Assembly (NCBI GenBank): GCA_012861695.1 | Contig: JAAOOA010000060.1 | Coordinates: 6,112,683 to 6,176,682 of the forward strand | DNA length: 64,000 nt | Direction: 5' to 3' | Origin: Trematomus loennbergii | Taxonomy: Eukaryota; Chordata; Actinopteri; Perciformes; Nototheniidae | Shown: positions 20,670 through 32,456 of the stretch, piece by piece | Layout of the letters: each line of letters begins with the position of its first letter | How positions within the stretch are numbered: position 1 is the first letter of the stretch | Made by a program: the position numbers and the translations under genes | The notes under the pieces: generated by a model | The model's database searches: none | Told to the model about the DNA's origin: nothing | The model's input: only the letters and a program-made list of their open reading frames with translations

Positions 20670-21020
20670 GATGGAGACCATGTTTGAAGGCAAACAAAAA
20701 GAGGAAATAACAGGTCAAATCAAGCAAATCCCCCTCTCAGATTCCACAGCAACCAGAAGAACATAAATACTGGCTGGTGATTTGATTAATCAGCTTTGTG
20801 ATGGAATACAAAATGCACAGTGCATTTCCTTAGCTGTGGATGAGTCCACTGACAATGCTCAGTTGCTGGTGTTTGTGAGTTTTTATGATGAGGCAAAGGG
20901 GGAGTTTGTTGAAGATGTGTTGGGCCTGACGAACCTCAGTGGACACACAAGGGGGCAAGACATTTATAAAGCAATAATGGGAATGCTGAATGAAAGAGGG
21001 TGCAGCTGCCTTTATTCATA
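20670..21020 (+). pseudogene. hAT transposase fragment (DUF4371 / GTF2IRD2-like)
   Basis: Reading from about 20700 gives IPLSDSTATRRT, an in-frame TAA near 20765, then LINQLCDGIQNAQCISLAVD and ESTDNAQLLVFVSFYDE, and GHTRGQDIYKAI. The IPLS...RR...LAVDESTD pattern marks the start of the catalytic part of this hAT group, where the Asp of VDESTD is the first catalytic acid. The frame ends early (CSCLYS), so only the first part survives. Confidence 0.8.
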
Positions 21021-21560
21021 ACTGTGCAGCTCTTACACTGCGACTCTGAGGGATCAAGCACAGACACAATAACAATGAAAACTGCTGCATACAGATTATT
21101 TTTGTTTTTGCAACCTCGTGTTAAGAATCTTGTTGCAATTGTTTAAAAGTTTGAATGACCGTAATAAACGGACCTTTGTCTTATTGACATTTTTTTTTTG
21201 GACCTTTAAGATTTGTATTTGAGTACCCCTGGGCTATAGGCTGTGAATGTTAGAACCTTCGATCCACGAGGAGATCCCTCTGGGTTATGTCGGAATTCAA
21301 TCTGAACATTCTGAGGAACTGACCTCTTACATATGTCAGGCCATAGTGTGTGGATGTTAACCCCGTCGATCTGTGAAGAAATTCCTTTTGGATTTTGTCG
21401 GGAGACTTTAATGTGTGAACTATGAATTAAAGTTTTAGATTAGAAAATAACCCCAGCATGATATGTTTAGTATGATTATAATGTTGTAACGAGAGAAGGT
21501 AAAAACCCTGTATAAGTTTGCTATAAGCCTTTTGTACCTTGAAAATTATCTTCTGTCTTT

Positions 21561-22524
21561 AAAGTGGACCTATCATGCTATATTTAAATGATATATTGTA
21601 GGGCCACACCTATATAAGGTATATGTATACGTTTCTGTTTTCAAAATACCAAACAGATCATGCATTTTAGCCATGCCTCATTTCGCTCTATGTGCTGTTT
21701 GCTGTCTACGGGTCTGATTCTGCTGACCACGCCCCCCTGCAGGAGAGGTGAGCCGTGCTCTGATCAGCTGCTGGGCTGTCAGAAGAGGAGGAGAAAAAGA
21801 GATCTCCGTCCTCCGTGTTTTATTATATAGAGTCGTTATTCATTTGTTTTAAAGCTCAAAGAAGACCTTTGACCGGCACTTTTCAATTTTGTCCGGAAGA
21901 TTTAAACTTTAACGGGCATCTTGACCGGCGAAAGAAACGGAAACTGAAACTCTGCCGCACGGTCCCCTCGTTCCTTGGAAGAGGCGGAGAGGTGGGTGTT
22001 TGTCATCTGCTGGTGGACTAACCAGAGATAATTACAGTGCTTGCCTCGACGGGGAGGGATTGCATTGAATTAAAGCAGCGGGAGCAAACGCTTGCCTCGG
22101 GGAGGGAGAAAAAAAGCCACAGCGGAGAATAAACAGAAGGGTAACCATGGTAACTATGGGCGGGAAGTCTTCTTCGCTGCTTTTGTGGCAGACTACAGCG
22201 CCACTTACAGGTCTGGCATATGTACTACAGCGTCTCCAGCGCTTTCGAGCAGCAATGGCCGGCCGTGGCCCAACCCCACATTCCCCTGATAGGTGGAGAG
22301 TTGGCCCAATAGCCGTAGCGCCACTTCTGTGACGACATAGAAGTGTTAAAATCTGGATCAGTTTTTATCAGATCCGTTGCAGCCCCTTTTTTAGAGATTT
22401 GGGTATGGAGGAAAATAGAGAGGGTTGTGTTTTCTGACACTTGGTGAGTTCCCTGGAACACCAGGGACACATATTCATGTATCAAAGACGTACAAAAGTG
22501 CATTTTGCATGATAGGTCCCCTTT
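21561..22524 (+). mobile_element. Nonautonomous TIR element, AAAGTGGACCTATCATGC family
   Basis: AAAGTGGACCTATCATGC at the left end is mirrored by GCATGATAGGTCCCCTTT at the right end. The right interior (TTTTAGAGATTTGGGTATGG and GTTTTCTGACAC) matches the copy at 49506-50160 in the opposite orientation. About 960 bp, noncoding. Confidence 0.8.
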
Positions 22525-23808
22525 TAAATGTTCATTTCAAAACCATAACTGCAGTAGAAATTGTGGGTGCAACCTATAGACGCTATCTCCTTCTTGTCTA
22601 GATGATATCCATCACACTATTAAAATCACTGCGGAGGTCTGGATAATTGTGGACCCTACAGGTAGTTTTAAAAGGCAGCCACATGTGTGAGATTGTGGTC
22701 TTCGCTCGAAGTTCGAGGTTTCGATGAATTGTATCTTAATAGTTTGTTCCATTAAATTGGAACCAGTGCAGAAGCGGAGGAAAAGCTGAAGGGTGCTCAG
22801 ATCAACTTCACCTACATATCTCTTCAGGTAGCGGGCAACTGCAGTCTGGGGTGGAGTCATCTCATCTGGGAACTGAAGGAGCTCCTTCACTGCTTTTCCA
22901 GTTGGTGTTTTTTGCTGTTTAACATGATTCAGGGCATCTTGTGGCAACACACTTGCTAAGTGCACCACAATGGGACGCCAACACTTGATTACATACATTG
23001 GTGCCTGCATGAGAGCCTTGTGTCCCATCTGTGAAAGCAGTGGGATCAGATTGTCATTGGTAGGAACCTGCTGGCACTCATGTGCTTCAAGGGCATCAAA
23101 CAGTGCATCTGTCTCAACAGAGTTGACGTCTTCCAAAGCCTTAACAAGGACCTCTCTCTCCTGTTCAGAGACGTACTGCAAGCTACTGGTGGATGTGGCG
23201 TACAGTGCCTCTTCAAGGAATGGTGCTGCCAGTTTCACTGGGAAATAGCGAGCAATCCTCCACTCTACTACTAAGATTCTGGCAATTGCCTGCCACTCTT
23301 CAGACTGATAATCATGTCTAATAAAGGGAACTTTTACATTCCCTCCCAAGGTGCATCTTTCATAAAAGTCTGTCAAATTCAGTTAAGCAGTCCCGGGTCA
23401 CACCACTTCCCTCTCCTTCTTCAAGTTTACCATTGGGTAGACGCATCTTTATAAACACCTCAGTGTTTAAAATGTCTGGGTTTGTGAAGGCTTTGATAAG
23501 GTCAGTGAGACAATGCCCCCTCCTGATAATCAGTGTAACAGGAGCAGGTTCATCCATTGTCTGGTCATTCCATGGCTCTGTAACAAGAGCAGGTTGCGGT
23601 TCGCCCAATCCATGTGGTCATGTGCATCATTTGCCATAGCCCCAATAATAATCTCAAGATCGATCTCTTGATGAACCATGTCATCGATCCCCTGTACATC
23701 AGTTGAATAATGTGGCTCACTTCCAGTAAGATCTACAACTGGGGTTGAGGTTAACTGCATCTCTGCCTCCTCTTCATCAGCTCCACTTTTCTTATTTTGG
23801 TACGAAGG

Positions 23809-25590
23809 CAAGGCAAGGCAGGCAAGGCAAGGCAAGCAAGGCAAGTTTATTTATATAGCACCTTTCAACACAAGGTAATTCAAAGTGCTTTACAAAAATG
23901 GAAGACATTTTAAAAATGGCATTTAAAATCAGTCATTAAAAAGAAAAGATAATAAAAAAAAATAAAAAAAATACATGGATAAAAGTTAAAGTTACAGTGC
24001 AGTTTAAGATGTGAATAGTTCAATTAAAAGCAGCGGCAAAAAGAAAAGTCTTCAGCCTGGATTTAAAAGTAGTAAGAGTTGCAGCGGACCTGCAGGTTTC
24101 TGGGAGTTTGTTCCAGATATTTGGAGCATAATAACTGAACGCTGCTTCTCCATGTTTAGTTCTGACTCTGGGGACAGAAAGCTGACCAGTCCCTGAAGAC
24201 CTGAGAGTTCTGGATGGTTCATAATTTAGCAGTAGGTCAGACATGTATTTTGGGCCTAAACCATTCAAAGCTTTATAAACTAGCAACAATATTTTGAAAT
24301 CTATTCTTTGACACACAGGAAGCCAGTGTAAGGACTTCAGAACAGGAGTGATGTGATCCACTTTCTTAGTGTTAGTGAGGACTCGAGCAGCGGCGTTCTG
24401 AATTAGCTGCAGCTTTCTAATAGATTTTTTAGTGAGGCCTGTAAAGACACCATTGCAGTAGTCGAGTCTACTGAAGATAAAAGCATGGACAAGTTTTTCC
24501 AAATCCTGCTGTGACATTAGTCCTTTAATCCTAGATATGTTCTTTAGGTGATAGTAGGCTGATTTAGTAACTGTTTTAATGTGACTGTTGAAACTCAGGT
24601 CAGAGTCCATGACTACACCTAGATTTCTGGCTTTATCTGTTGTTTTGAACATTGCAGACTGAAGCTCAGCGCTAACTTTTATACGTTCTGCCTTGGCTCC
24701 AAAAACCATTACCTCAGTTTTATCTTTGTTTAATTGGAGAAAGTTCTGACACATCCAGTCATTGATTTGTTCAATGCACTTACTCAGTGTTTGAATTGGA
24801 GCATAATCTCCTGGTGAAATTGTTACGTAAATTTGTGTGTCATCCGCATAGCTATGGTAACTTATTTTGTTGTTTTTCATTATCTGAGCCAGTGGTAGCA
24901 TGTAGATGTTAAAGAGAAGAGGCCCCAAGATGGAGCCTTGAGGTACCCCACATGTCATATTTGTCAACTCAGATGTGTATTTACCTATAGAAACAAAGTT
25001 TTTTCTGTCCTTTAAGTAGGACTCAAACCAATTTAGAACTGTTGCCGAAAGTCCCACCCAGTTTTCTAGTCGGTCTAGTAATATGTTGTGGTCAACAGTG
25101 TCAAACGCAGCACTGAGATCTAATAATACTAACACTGAAGTTCTGCCACTGTCTGTGTTTAAGTGGATGTCATTGAAGACCTTTACAAGAGCAGTCTCAG
25201 TGCTGTGGTTTGGACGAAATCCTGACTGGAACACATCCAAACAGTTATTTAAATGCAAGAAGTTACTCAACTGTTGAAATACAACTTTTTCAATGATTTT
25301 ACCTAGAAATGGCAGGTTTGATATTGGCCTATAATTGTTCATTACTGAGGCATCTAGATTATTCTTTTTTAAGAGCGGTTTAATGACTGCAGTTTTCAGG
25401 GCCTCTGGAAAAATACCTGAGTGAAGAGATGTGTTTACTATATGAAGTAGATCTGAGGCCATGCAAGGAAAAACATCTTTGAAAAATCCTGTTGGAATAA
25501 TATCAAGGCAGCAGGAGGAGGATTTCAGAAGTTGAATAATGTCCTCTAAGTTTTTACCATTAATCTGATTGAATTGTGTCATGGTGTGTC
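23809..25590 (-). mobile_element. 5'-truncated L2-clade LINE inserted in the HECT exon
   Basis: ACGAAGG flanks both sides (23802-23808 and 25591-25597). On the minus strand the element ends in a repeated CCTTG tail (23809-23860) after ATAAACTTGC, as L2-type LINEs end in short tandem repeats. It lacks the endonuclease domain. The intact RT frame suggests a relatively recent insertion. Confidence 0.9.
24020..25582 (-). CDS. L2-type reverse transcriptase ORF, 520 residues
   Basis: The frame is open for 520 residues. It begins in the linker before the RT (SSCCLDIIPTGFFKDVFP), then shows the RT motifs YRPISNLPFLGKIIEK, HSTETALVKVF, LLDLSAAFDTVDH, CGVPQGSILGPLLF and YADDTQIY with both catalytic Asp residues. 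The thumb and tail follow (LGVVMDSDLSFNSHI, SRLDYCNGVF, LHWLPVCQRIDFKILLLVYK) and the ORF closes with FKSRLKTFLFAAAFN. The Met used is the first available, because the copy is 5' truncated a few bases upstream; the native protein would be longer with an endonuclease. This L2 family differs from the one at 15589/32869. Confidence 0.95.
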   Translation of the reverse strand: MTQFNQINGKNLEDIIQLLKSSSCCLDIIPTGFFKDVFPCMASDLLHIVNTSLHSGIFPEALKTAVIKPLLKKNNLDASVMNNYRPISNLPFLGKIIEKVVFQQLSNFLHLNNCLDVFQSGFRPNHSTETALVKVFNDIHLNTDSGRTSVLVLLDLSAAFDTVDHNILLDRLENWVGLSATVLNWFESYLKDRKNFVSIGKYTSELTNMTCGVPQGSILGPLLFNIYMLPLAQIMKNNKISYHSYADDTQIYVTISPGDYAPIQTLSKCIEQINDWMCQNFLQLNKDKTEVMVFGAKAERIKVSAELQSAMFKTTDKARNLGVVMDSDLSFNSHIKTVTKSAYYHLKNISRIKGLMSQQDLEKLVHAFIFSRLDYCNGVFTGLTKKSIRKLQLIQNAAARVLTNTKKVDHITPVLKSLHWLPVCQRIDFKILLLVYKALNGLGPKYMSDLLLNYEPSRTLRSSGTGQLSVPRVRTKHGEAAFSYYAPNIWNKLPETCRSAATLTTFKSRLKTFLFAAAFN

Positions 25591-26784
25591 ACGAAGGTAC
25601 AATCTAAGGATTTTTACTCTGCTTTCTTCATACAAGTTATCCACAGTGCTAGAACTGTTGACCTGTACCTGAGAAGATTCAATTTCAGTTGAATAATATG
25701 AGAGATTTCTCTTTCCTTTTGAAAAACCAACTGGGAAAAACAAGTTTTCAGCCATTTCTTTGATTTCCACTACTTTTTTGTCCTTGCTGATGGTCAGGTG
25801 TCTTGTTCCTCCACCATTGATTGCCTTCACTTGTTTGTACCGTTTCTGCTTTCCATCGAAATCCATCCATCCAAGTTCAACCCGTCTCTCTTGCTTTTTA
25901 GCATTTGTATTTCCTGCCCATGGCTTTCTTTTTGCGGGTACTGGTGCCTCACCAGAGACCAATCTCTGTCGCAGCCTTGTGAGCATTGTGTCAAGCGATT
26001 AATTGTTATGCCGGCAGAAGGCAACAGTAGCTATTCTATCTCCAGCTTTAAGGATGTACTTTGCCAGGTCAGCATCCGTCATTACAGGTATTACTGATGC
26101 ATCAATCTGGAGAACAAAAGACAAAAACAATCGTTGGGAGCATGATTATAATTAAATATTAATGTGCCAAAAATAAATAATAGAATTATGAATGACTTGA
26201 CTCTTAAAACCATTGAGCCACATTAGTTCAAATTTACTTTCAATTGGGAATACTCTCCTAAAATGTTCAACATCTTACCAATTTTATTTGTATTGCCAAA
26301 TTTCCAACAATCTGTTATTCATTCTCTGCTAAAATAATTTCATTAAAAACTAAATCCATTTTGATTTTTGTAATCAACACTAACCCTCACTGTGGCCAAA
26401 ATGTGTGCTTTCTGGATTCAACAAAAAATATTTATTGTCAGTTCTTTGACTTGTTTTTCACCTCATGGAAAGGTCATACACAATTCATTCATTCAATGTA
26501 ATTATTTTTGTTTTGGAGCAATTTATACAGTTAGTATATTCTGTATAGTTAGTCATTTAATGAGAGCTATTTCAAGTTAAGCCTGGTAGTCCCATCCCCT
26601 TGTTGTTATTTTTGCTAACTGCCTATGCCCAAGCCTTTCCAGCTAATAATAGGAATAAAGATGATTGTCTGGATGTAGGCAACTAGTTAATTCACCATTG
26701 CTTAATCACTGGTGCTATTAATTTACAATAATGTCCTATTGCAAAGTCATAGTCCAGTGTCATATGTTTTCGTGCCATTCTTAA

Positions 26785-27949
26785 CCTGTTACGCACCGCC
26801 CGCCCGGTACCGGGCGGATAAACGCGTCATTTGCAGGAAACAGCGTCTAAGGAATCTTAATATTTAATAAACTATGAATGTTTTATATCCATGTAACGGG
26901 AAGAAACTCAGCTAACTGATCTTTTTAATTTTTTTTCTCCAAAAAAAACCCACAATGCTAACACTCAGCCTCTGAATTAGCCACAAGCGAAAAAATGTAA
27001 CCTATCTCTGCACCTAAACTCACTCATAACTCCCTTATTACTTATCCTAGATGCACAGCCAACCCATCGATTAGCATCAACTGGAGACACAGAATCTGGG
27101 GGTGCCAACCTCAACACTCAGTGATAAACATTTGCGACGGTATAAAAAAGCGTACATCATAACATGTGGAGCTAGGTAGCTAGAAACGCTAACATGGCTT
27201 ACCTTGGTCAAAACTGGTCTTCAATGGCATTAAAACGATAAAAAAAACGATGCTGCAGTTAATCCATAGGTTAATCCAATGTGTCTGTGTCCTCTTTGAA
27301 ATGATTTCTGATAATCCATAAGCAATAAAACTGCTTTTTCGTTTCCAAATGTCAGAGCGAGAGATCGGTCCACTCTGCTGCAAAATTACATGCGCGAAGC
27401 CTCCACCTCTTTTCTTCACAACGTGTGTGTGTGGGGGCCTCCCCCTTCGATTCTATTGGCTCTAACGGTCAGAAAGAGGTGTCAACCATCAAAATCGACC
27501 AAGGGGGGCCAGAGATATGGAAAAAAAACATTTTCACCCAAATCACCTCAGAGGTGGGGTGGTTTTGGCTAAACCTCTCTAAAAAGGTCAAATGTCACTT
27601 GTTTTGCATCAATCTTGATACAGGGTACTTATATATGTTGTACTTTGGATTCCTAAAGCTTTTAGTCTACTAACCCATCATCCAAGGGTAGTTTTCACTA
27701 TCTGTAAAAAAGAATTTTTGGACGGACACTATAATTTACAGTTCTTTACTATGTAAAATCTGAATTTTCTTTAAAATAAAAAACATCTATATTGATTCTG
27801 ATACTTCTACATCCAACTCACAGATGTAACCTTGCTTTGATAAAAGAAATTATTCATATAACCCTTTTAGAAGTTAAGTTGTAGTCATTTGTTTTGGGCA
27901 TGTCATTTTCGAGCCTGAAACATAAAAAACAGGCTTGGTGCTTAACAGG
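26785..27949 (+). mobile_element. piggyBac-like nonautonomous element, copy B (complete)
   Basis: TTAA (26781-26784) precedes CCTGTTACGC, and TTAACAGG precedes TTAA (27950-27953). The left tip carries the palindrome CCGCCCGGTACCGGGCGG (26797-26814). The length is 1165 bp. It lies in the second intron of the HECT gene. From 27079 on it is nearly identical to copy A at 13238-14115. No transposase. Confidence 0.85.
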
Positions 27950-29045
27950 TTAAAGCTTCTAGCCTCTTGGCGCTACTAATAATATATGCAGCCTACTAAT
28001 TCGTTCATGTGTTCTTTTGTCTACAGAGTATGTTGATTTAGTAAATAATATAGTTCAAGCCCATATTTCAGTTCAGTAGCAATTGCTATAAGTTTTGACT
28101 GGGCTATGATAAATATTTAAATTCTCTAAATAAGAATAATTACTCCCTATTGTATTGTAATAATGCACATATTGTGAGAGAGCCACCATGTGGTCAACTT
28201 GAGTATTAGCATTTCATTATAGTCATTATATAGTATATATAGCTCCTTTTGCCTAGCAGTTCAACCCATATTAGTTTATTAATAATTTCTGTTCATTGTT
28301 GTTTTAAGGACGCAGCACAGACGTTTATTCGGAGCAACCTCAGTTAGCCATTCTTTCAACACACAAGATATGAATATAGATTTCACGTGATTCCCAGCTT
28401 ATCTGAATTCCCAATATCACTATTGTAATCAATGACAATCAGCATAACAATCAACTGACTTCTCCCCACTCCTTTTTGGATGTGTAATTAGGTAGATCAT
28501 TTGTAAGTCAATAATATTTTTGTTTATCAATTTGATTGTAAAGTGTATAATTCTCTTGTTTCTTTTCATTTTTATTATTATTTTTGTATTGTTGTTTTAC
28601 CTGTTTGAAATAAATCAAATCAAAAATCAAGCAGTACACTTCAATGAAAGAATTGAAAATAACAACACACATAAAGGGGACGGGTACATATGTAAAGTGG
28701 CTTACCTTTTCATTTTCCAGCTTTTGGATAAATTCCTCAGAAATGTTCCGCTTAATTAAGAAACCCCTCAGCTCAGCATCCATTGTTTCAACTGTCTGCT
28801 CTGGAAAGAGGATTAAACAAAGTATAAATTGCAAACATTCACAATGTTTACGATTGCAAAGAACTGTGGATTTGTAAAGTATGTTATGGTGACATTGTAA
28901 ATCCATTGAAAACACTTGATATAATGATATATGTTTATGCATAGTTACAATGCATATATGTTACCACTAGGTGGCAGTATAACATCTATTGACATAGAAG
29001 TGAGTAGAACAAGATGTGAGTTGGTACTGCTTCTTGGCTAATTAT

Positions 29046-29758
29046 GGCCCAATCCCAAACCACTCCCTCGACCCTACCCCTCCGTGACGGAGTGAACTCC
29101 GTCTCTAGCCACACTAACAGCTGAATGAAGTTCCCTCCATTAAGGGTTAAGGGTATAAATACAGCGCACTGAATTGGGACAAACTCCCCTCTCTCCGGCA
29201 GAAACAGGAAATGCCGCAACTGTATGTAACAACGGTTTCAAATCAGCATCTCTTAGACCAAACATTTAAATTAAGAACTCAAATAAAACTCCAAACATCT
29301 TTAATTGTGTTACTTTTTCTGTAAAGCTCTATTAGTTTTAAACCTCATTTTTATAAGCTTCTTAGTTTTTGCAACAATCTGTAAATATACACAATTTTAT
29401 AAAATGCATTGACCTTTTTCTAGACTAAACACAGGTATGATCCTAAGTTAAAAAAATATGAAGTATCATGAGGTTGTTAACATCTCAGTTTATCAGCGGA
29501 TGTTTGCTGGAACTACTTGTAAACAGCGTGTTTCCTGACGGACACACACAGCGTTGAGACCGGTCAGGTAGAGACCGGTCTCCAGTCAGCACCGCTGCAT
29601 ACTCGCTGTTTGAGGGCTTGATAACCCACTCCCCCTCCACACCGCTCCACACTCGTTGGTTTCGAACAGCACTTAATGTGGCGGACCCTCCGCGCGAACG
29701 CGCAAACGGAGGGGTAGTGTGTAGGGGTAGGGTGTAGGGGGCGGTTTGGGATTGGGCC
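29046..29758. mobile_element. TIR element, GGCCCAATCCCAAACC family, copy 1
   Basis: GGCCCAATCCCAAACCACTC at the left is mirrored by GCGGTTTGGGATTGGGCC at the right, and both ends continue into related CCCTACCCC/GGGGTAGGGTGTAGG stretches. About 713 bp, noncoding. A second, left-truncated copy lies at 39150-40270. Confidence 0.85.
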
Positions 29759-29760
29759 AA

Positions 29761-30325
29761 AGTGGCTAGTGAAGCTAGTCTAAAGATTCAAGACGGTGTC
29801 TTATTTATAACAAATAAGAACATTACACTTGATGCACAATCAAAAGGGTTTTTATCACTACATCCACGAACAGTCATTGGTTGAAAAACTAGTGTTGACA
29901 CCATTTATATCAGCTTATCCTAGCTGCTAGTGCTATCGGTATTAGCTTGTTAAACTTAGCAAGTTGGCTATATCGGTAGGCTGCTTAATAAATAGCCAGC
30001 ACAACTAACAGGTAGATGGCCAAATACACAGTTAAGCTACCGGGAACTCCCTGCTGCGTAAAGTCATTCACAGAATCTGGTTGGTTAACATTAATACAAA
30101 CCCCTGTAAGACGCAGCCAAGAGCCACAAGTAAGCAAACAGTGTCTCACGGTTAGGTTAACTCAGCCAACTAATGCTTCTCAAAGAAGGTAGTAACACCT
30201 GTGTTGCTGTGAAATGTAGCATGTTCTCTCGCATACACAATGATCGTCAGACACATTTTAAACCCCTTTAGTTTCTGACTCTGTCTTGATGTAGATTTTT
30301 AGCCAGCTCCTATGTAAAACTGCCG
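29761..30325. other. No gene recognised
   Basis: First-intron sequence of the HECT gene without an element I could delimit. Confidence 0.45.
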
Positions 30326-30333
30326 ACTAGCAC

Positions 30334-32456
30334 CAGTGTTGTAGTCAAGTCACCAATTCACGAGTCCAAGTCACTCTCGAGTCACCACTCTTCGAGTCCG
30401 AGTCCAAGTCCGAGTCACCAAGGGAGAGTAGTAGTCGAGTCCGAGTCACCCAAGGAGTGTCCGAGTCGAGTCCGAGTCATCATTACCTGTGTTCGAGTCC
30501 GAGTCCAAGTCCGAGTCACCCAAGGAGTGTCCGAGTCGAGTCCGAGTCATCATTACCTGTGTTCGAGTCCGAGTCCAAGTCTGAGTCACCTAAGAAGAGT
30601 CCAAGTCACAAGTCTTCATGTATTAATCTTCATGGATATATGTGTTGAAATGTAGCTGCTCCTCTACATTGCTTTTATCCTGTCATGTTATACTAATGTG
30701 TCTATTGAACTGCTGTGAAGCCAGTTTGGCTACAAGTCTTGTAATAGGTGCTATACAAATATAAAGCTTATTACTCATATTATTATTATTATTATTATTA
30801 TTATTGTAAATGACCTTTAATATGTCTAACTTTATTTAAAATGAGTTACCTTTTAGAGAAGTGATTATATTTGTATGCCAATATTTTCCTATGGTAAAGT
30901 TTTCGTTTTGCACTTTTATTTTGATAGTAATAAGATCGGGACTCTTATTTTGAAGGAACTTTTACCGGTTAAATCGGTTTACTGATAAAGATTTAGCCCC
31001 AGAAAGCACATGGCTACTTAGCATGCAAAATGACATCATTCTGCATGTTAAGTAGCCATGTGTTTTTGTGTTGGCTGAATCTTTATTTATTGATTAGATC
31101 ACGTTACTCTGATGATAGTGTTCAAGACAGCCTATATGTCTGAACTCGATCCTTAGAGTAGAGTAATGTGTTACGGAGCCTTCTCTTAAAGTAAACAGAT
31201 ATGGTTCTAAACTGTCTTGAAGTAAACATGTATTATTTTGAATTGTATTTTAGTATGTATTGTTTGAACTGTTTTAAGTAATCACATATATAGATATTGT
31301 CTTTTCACTTACAACTCACTGACCCAGAGATCCTGTTACACACACATACACCTCCTCCCACCAGCACACACACATATTATTTTCAAGGTTCTTTCTGGGC
31401 ATCAATATACCTGTGTACAATGTTTGGTTGTCTGGGAAAGAATAGTTTGTGTGAAATATTCCTTGGGAAAGTAAAGGAGTGAATATCGGTGCAGAGATAA
31501 GATTGACTCTGTCCTTGTGAACTTCAGAATCTCACGCTCTGCTGTGAAGAAAACATACTTTTTCTCAGAACTCTGATTCGCTGTATTGGACCCGACCAGA
31601 AGTGAATCCAACCAGTAAAAACACCTGGGGGAGTGAGCAGCTCACACAGCTCCTCCCCACGGACTCTCTGATTCGCTTCGGAGTAAAATGGGAAGGAAGA
31701 AGTCAACACATCTCCGCCCCAAAATATGAATATGAATACTGTTGTTTTTGCATGTAAAATGCTTCCTGTTTTCTGACTGGCTGGTCCCGATACCTGTATC
31801 GCACAGCAGTGGAAATTGAAAGTCCGGAGTACTCTGTAAACTTGTATACGTGTTTTGTTTCTTACCAGTAAAATCAGATTATTGTTATAACCTTTATTCC
31901 GGTGTTTTGAATCCCTTTCTTTATTAAATATAACCAGCCTCATCTAACGAACGGCGCGTAGCGGAGGGGGGCTGTAAGCCACCATCCAACAGTGTTTGCT
32001 ACAACACTCTTCAATATTGTTTCCACATAACGAGCATTTTGCGCTGCTCTTTTCCAATGTGGAAGCAGAATGTGTGAAAGCATACAGCACGATGCAGGGT
32101 GTGTCTCTAGACATCTTTAGACTGGAATAGTGGGGCCCAGTACGTGAACTCGCCTCACAGGTGCACATACCAGGATAGAGGACATCAGACTCCAGAGAAA
32201 ACTTGCTCGAGTCCGAGTCCAAGTCGGAGCGTCAATGTACAAGTCGAGTCCGAGTCATCGTGGGGGGAAAAATTCACGAGTCCGAGTCCGCGTACGCGAG
32301 AATTCACGAGTCCGAGTCCGAGTCCAAGTCATCGTGCGCGAGAATTCACGAGTCCAAGTCCGAGTCGCGTCAATCAGTGCGCGAGTCCGAGTCGAGTCAC
32401 GAGTCCCGAAAATCGGCACTCGAGTCCGAGTCCAGGACTCGAGTACTCCATCTCTG
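30334..32456. mobile_element. hAT element with GAGTCC/AAGTCC subterminal arrays
   Basis: It starts CAGTGTTGTAGTCAAGTCAC and ends GACTCGAGTACTCCATCTCTG, and 7 of 8 flanking bases agree (ACTAGCAC 30326-30333; ACTAGCGC 32457-32464). Both subterminal regions are built of GAGTCCGAGTCCAAGTC repeats; on the left a 70-bp unit is repeated in tandem (30441 and 30511). A TTATTATT run lies at 30778-30806. The middle has no transposase frame. It is inserted in intron 1 of the HECT gene. Confidence 0.9.

Larger units (their letters stand above)
19571..21231 (+). mobile_element. hAT transposon remnant (composite)
   Basis: The left tip CAGGCATCCTCAAAGTCCGG with repeated TCCGGACC motifs and the right tip TTTGAGTACCCCTG look like diverged hAT ends. 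Two hAT transposase fragments lie inside (20237-20406 and 20670-21020), in an order and of types that suggest two different elements. The flanking octamers do not match, so the limits are provisional. Confidence 0.55.

Noticed and set aside
28508..28942. 144-residue minus-strand ORF as one gene
   Set aside because: Only the inner 95 nt between splice sites (28706-28800) is exon; the rest is AT-rich intron read-through.
29485..29760. 91-residue minus-strand ORF
   Set aside because: Lies wholly in a noncoding TIR element and includes its right tip.
30400..30610. Regular direct repeats, at first sight CRISPR-like
   Set aside because: They are GAGTCC/AAGTC words of a hAT subterminal region with TIR and TSD; there are no unique spacers and the DNA is eukaryotic.
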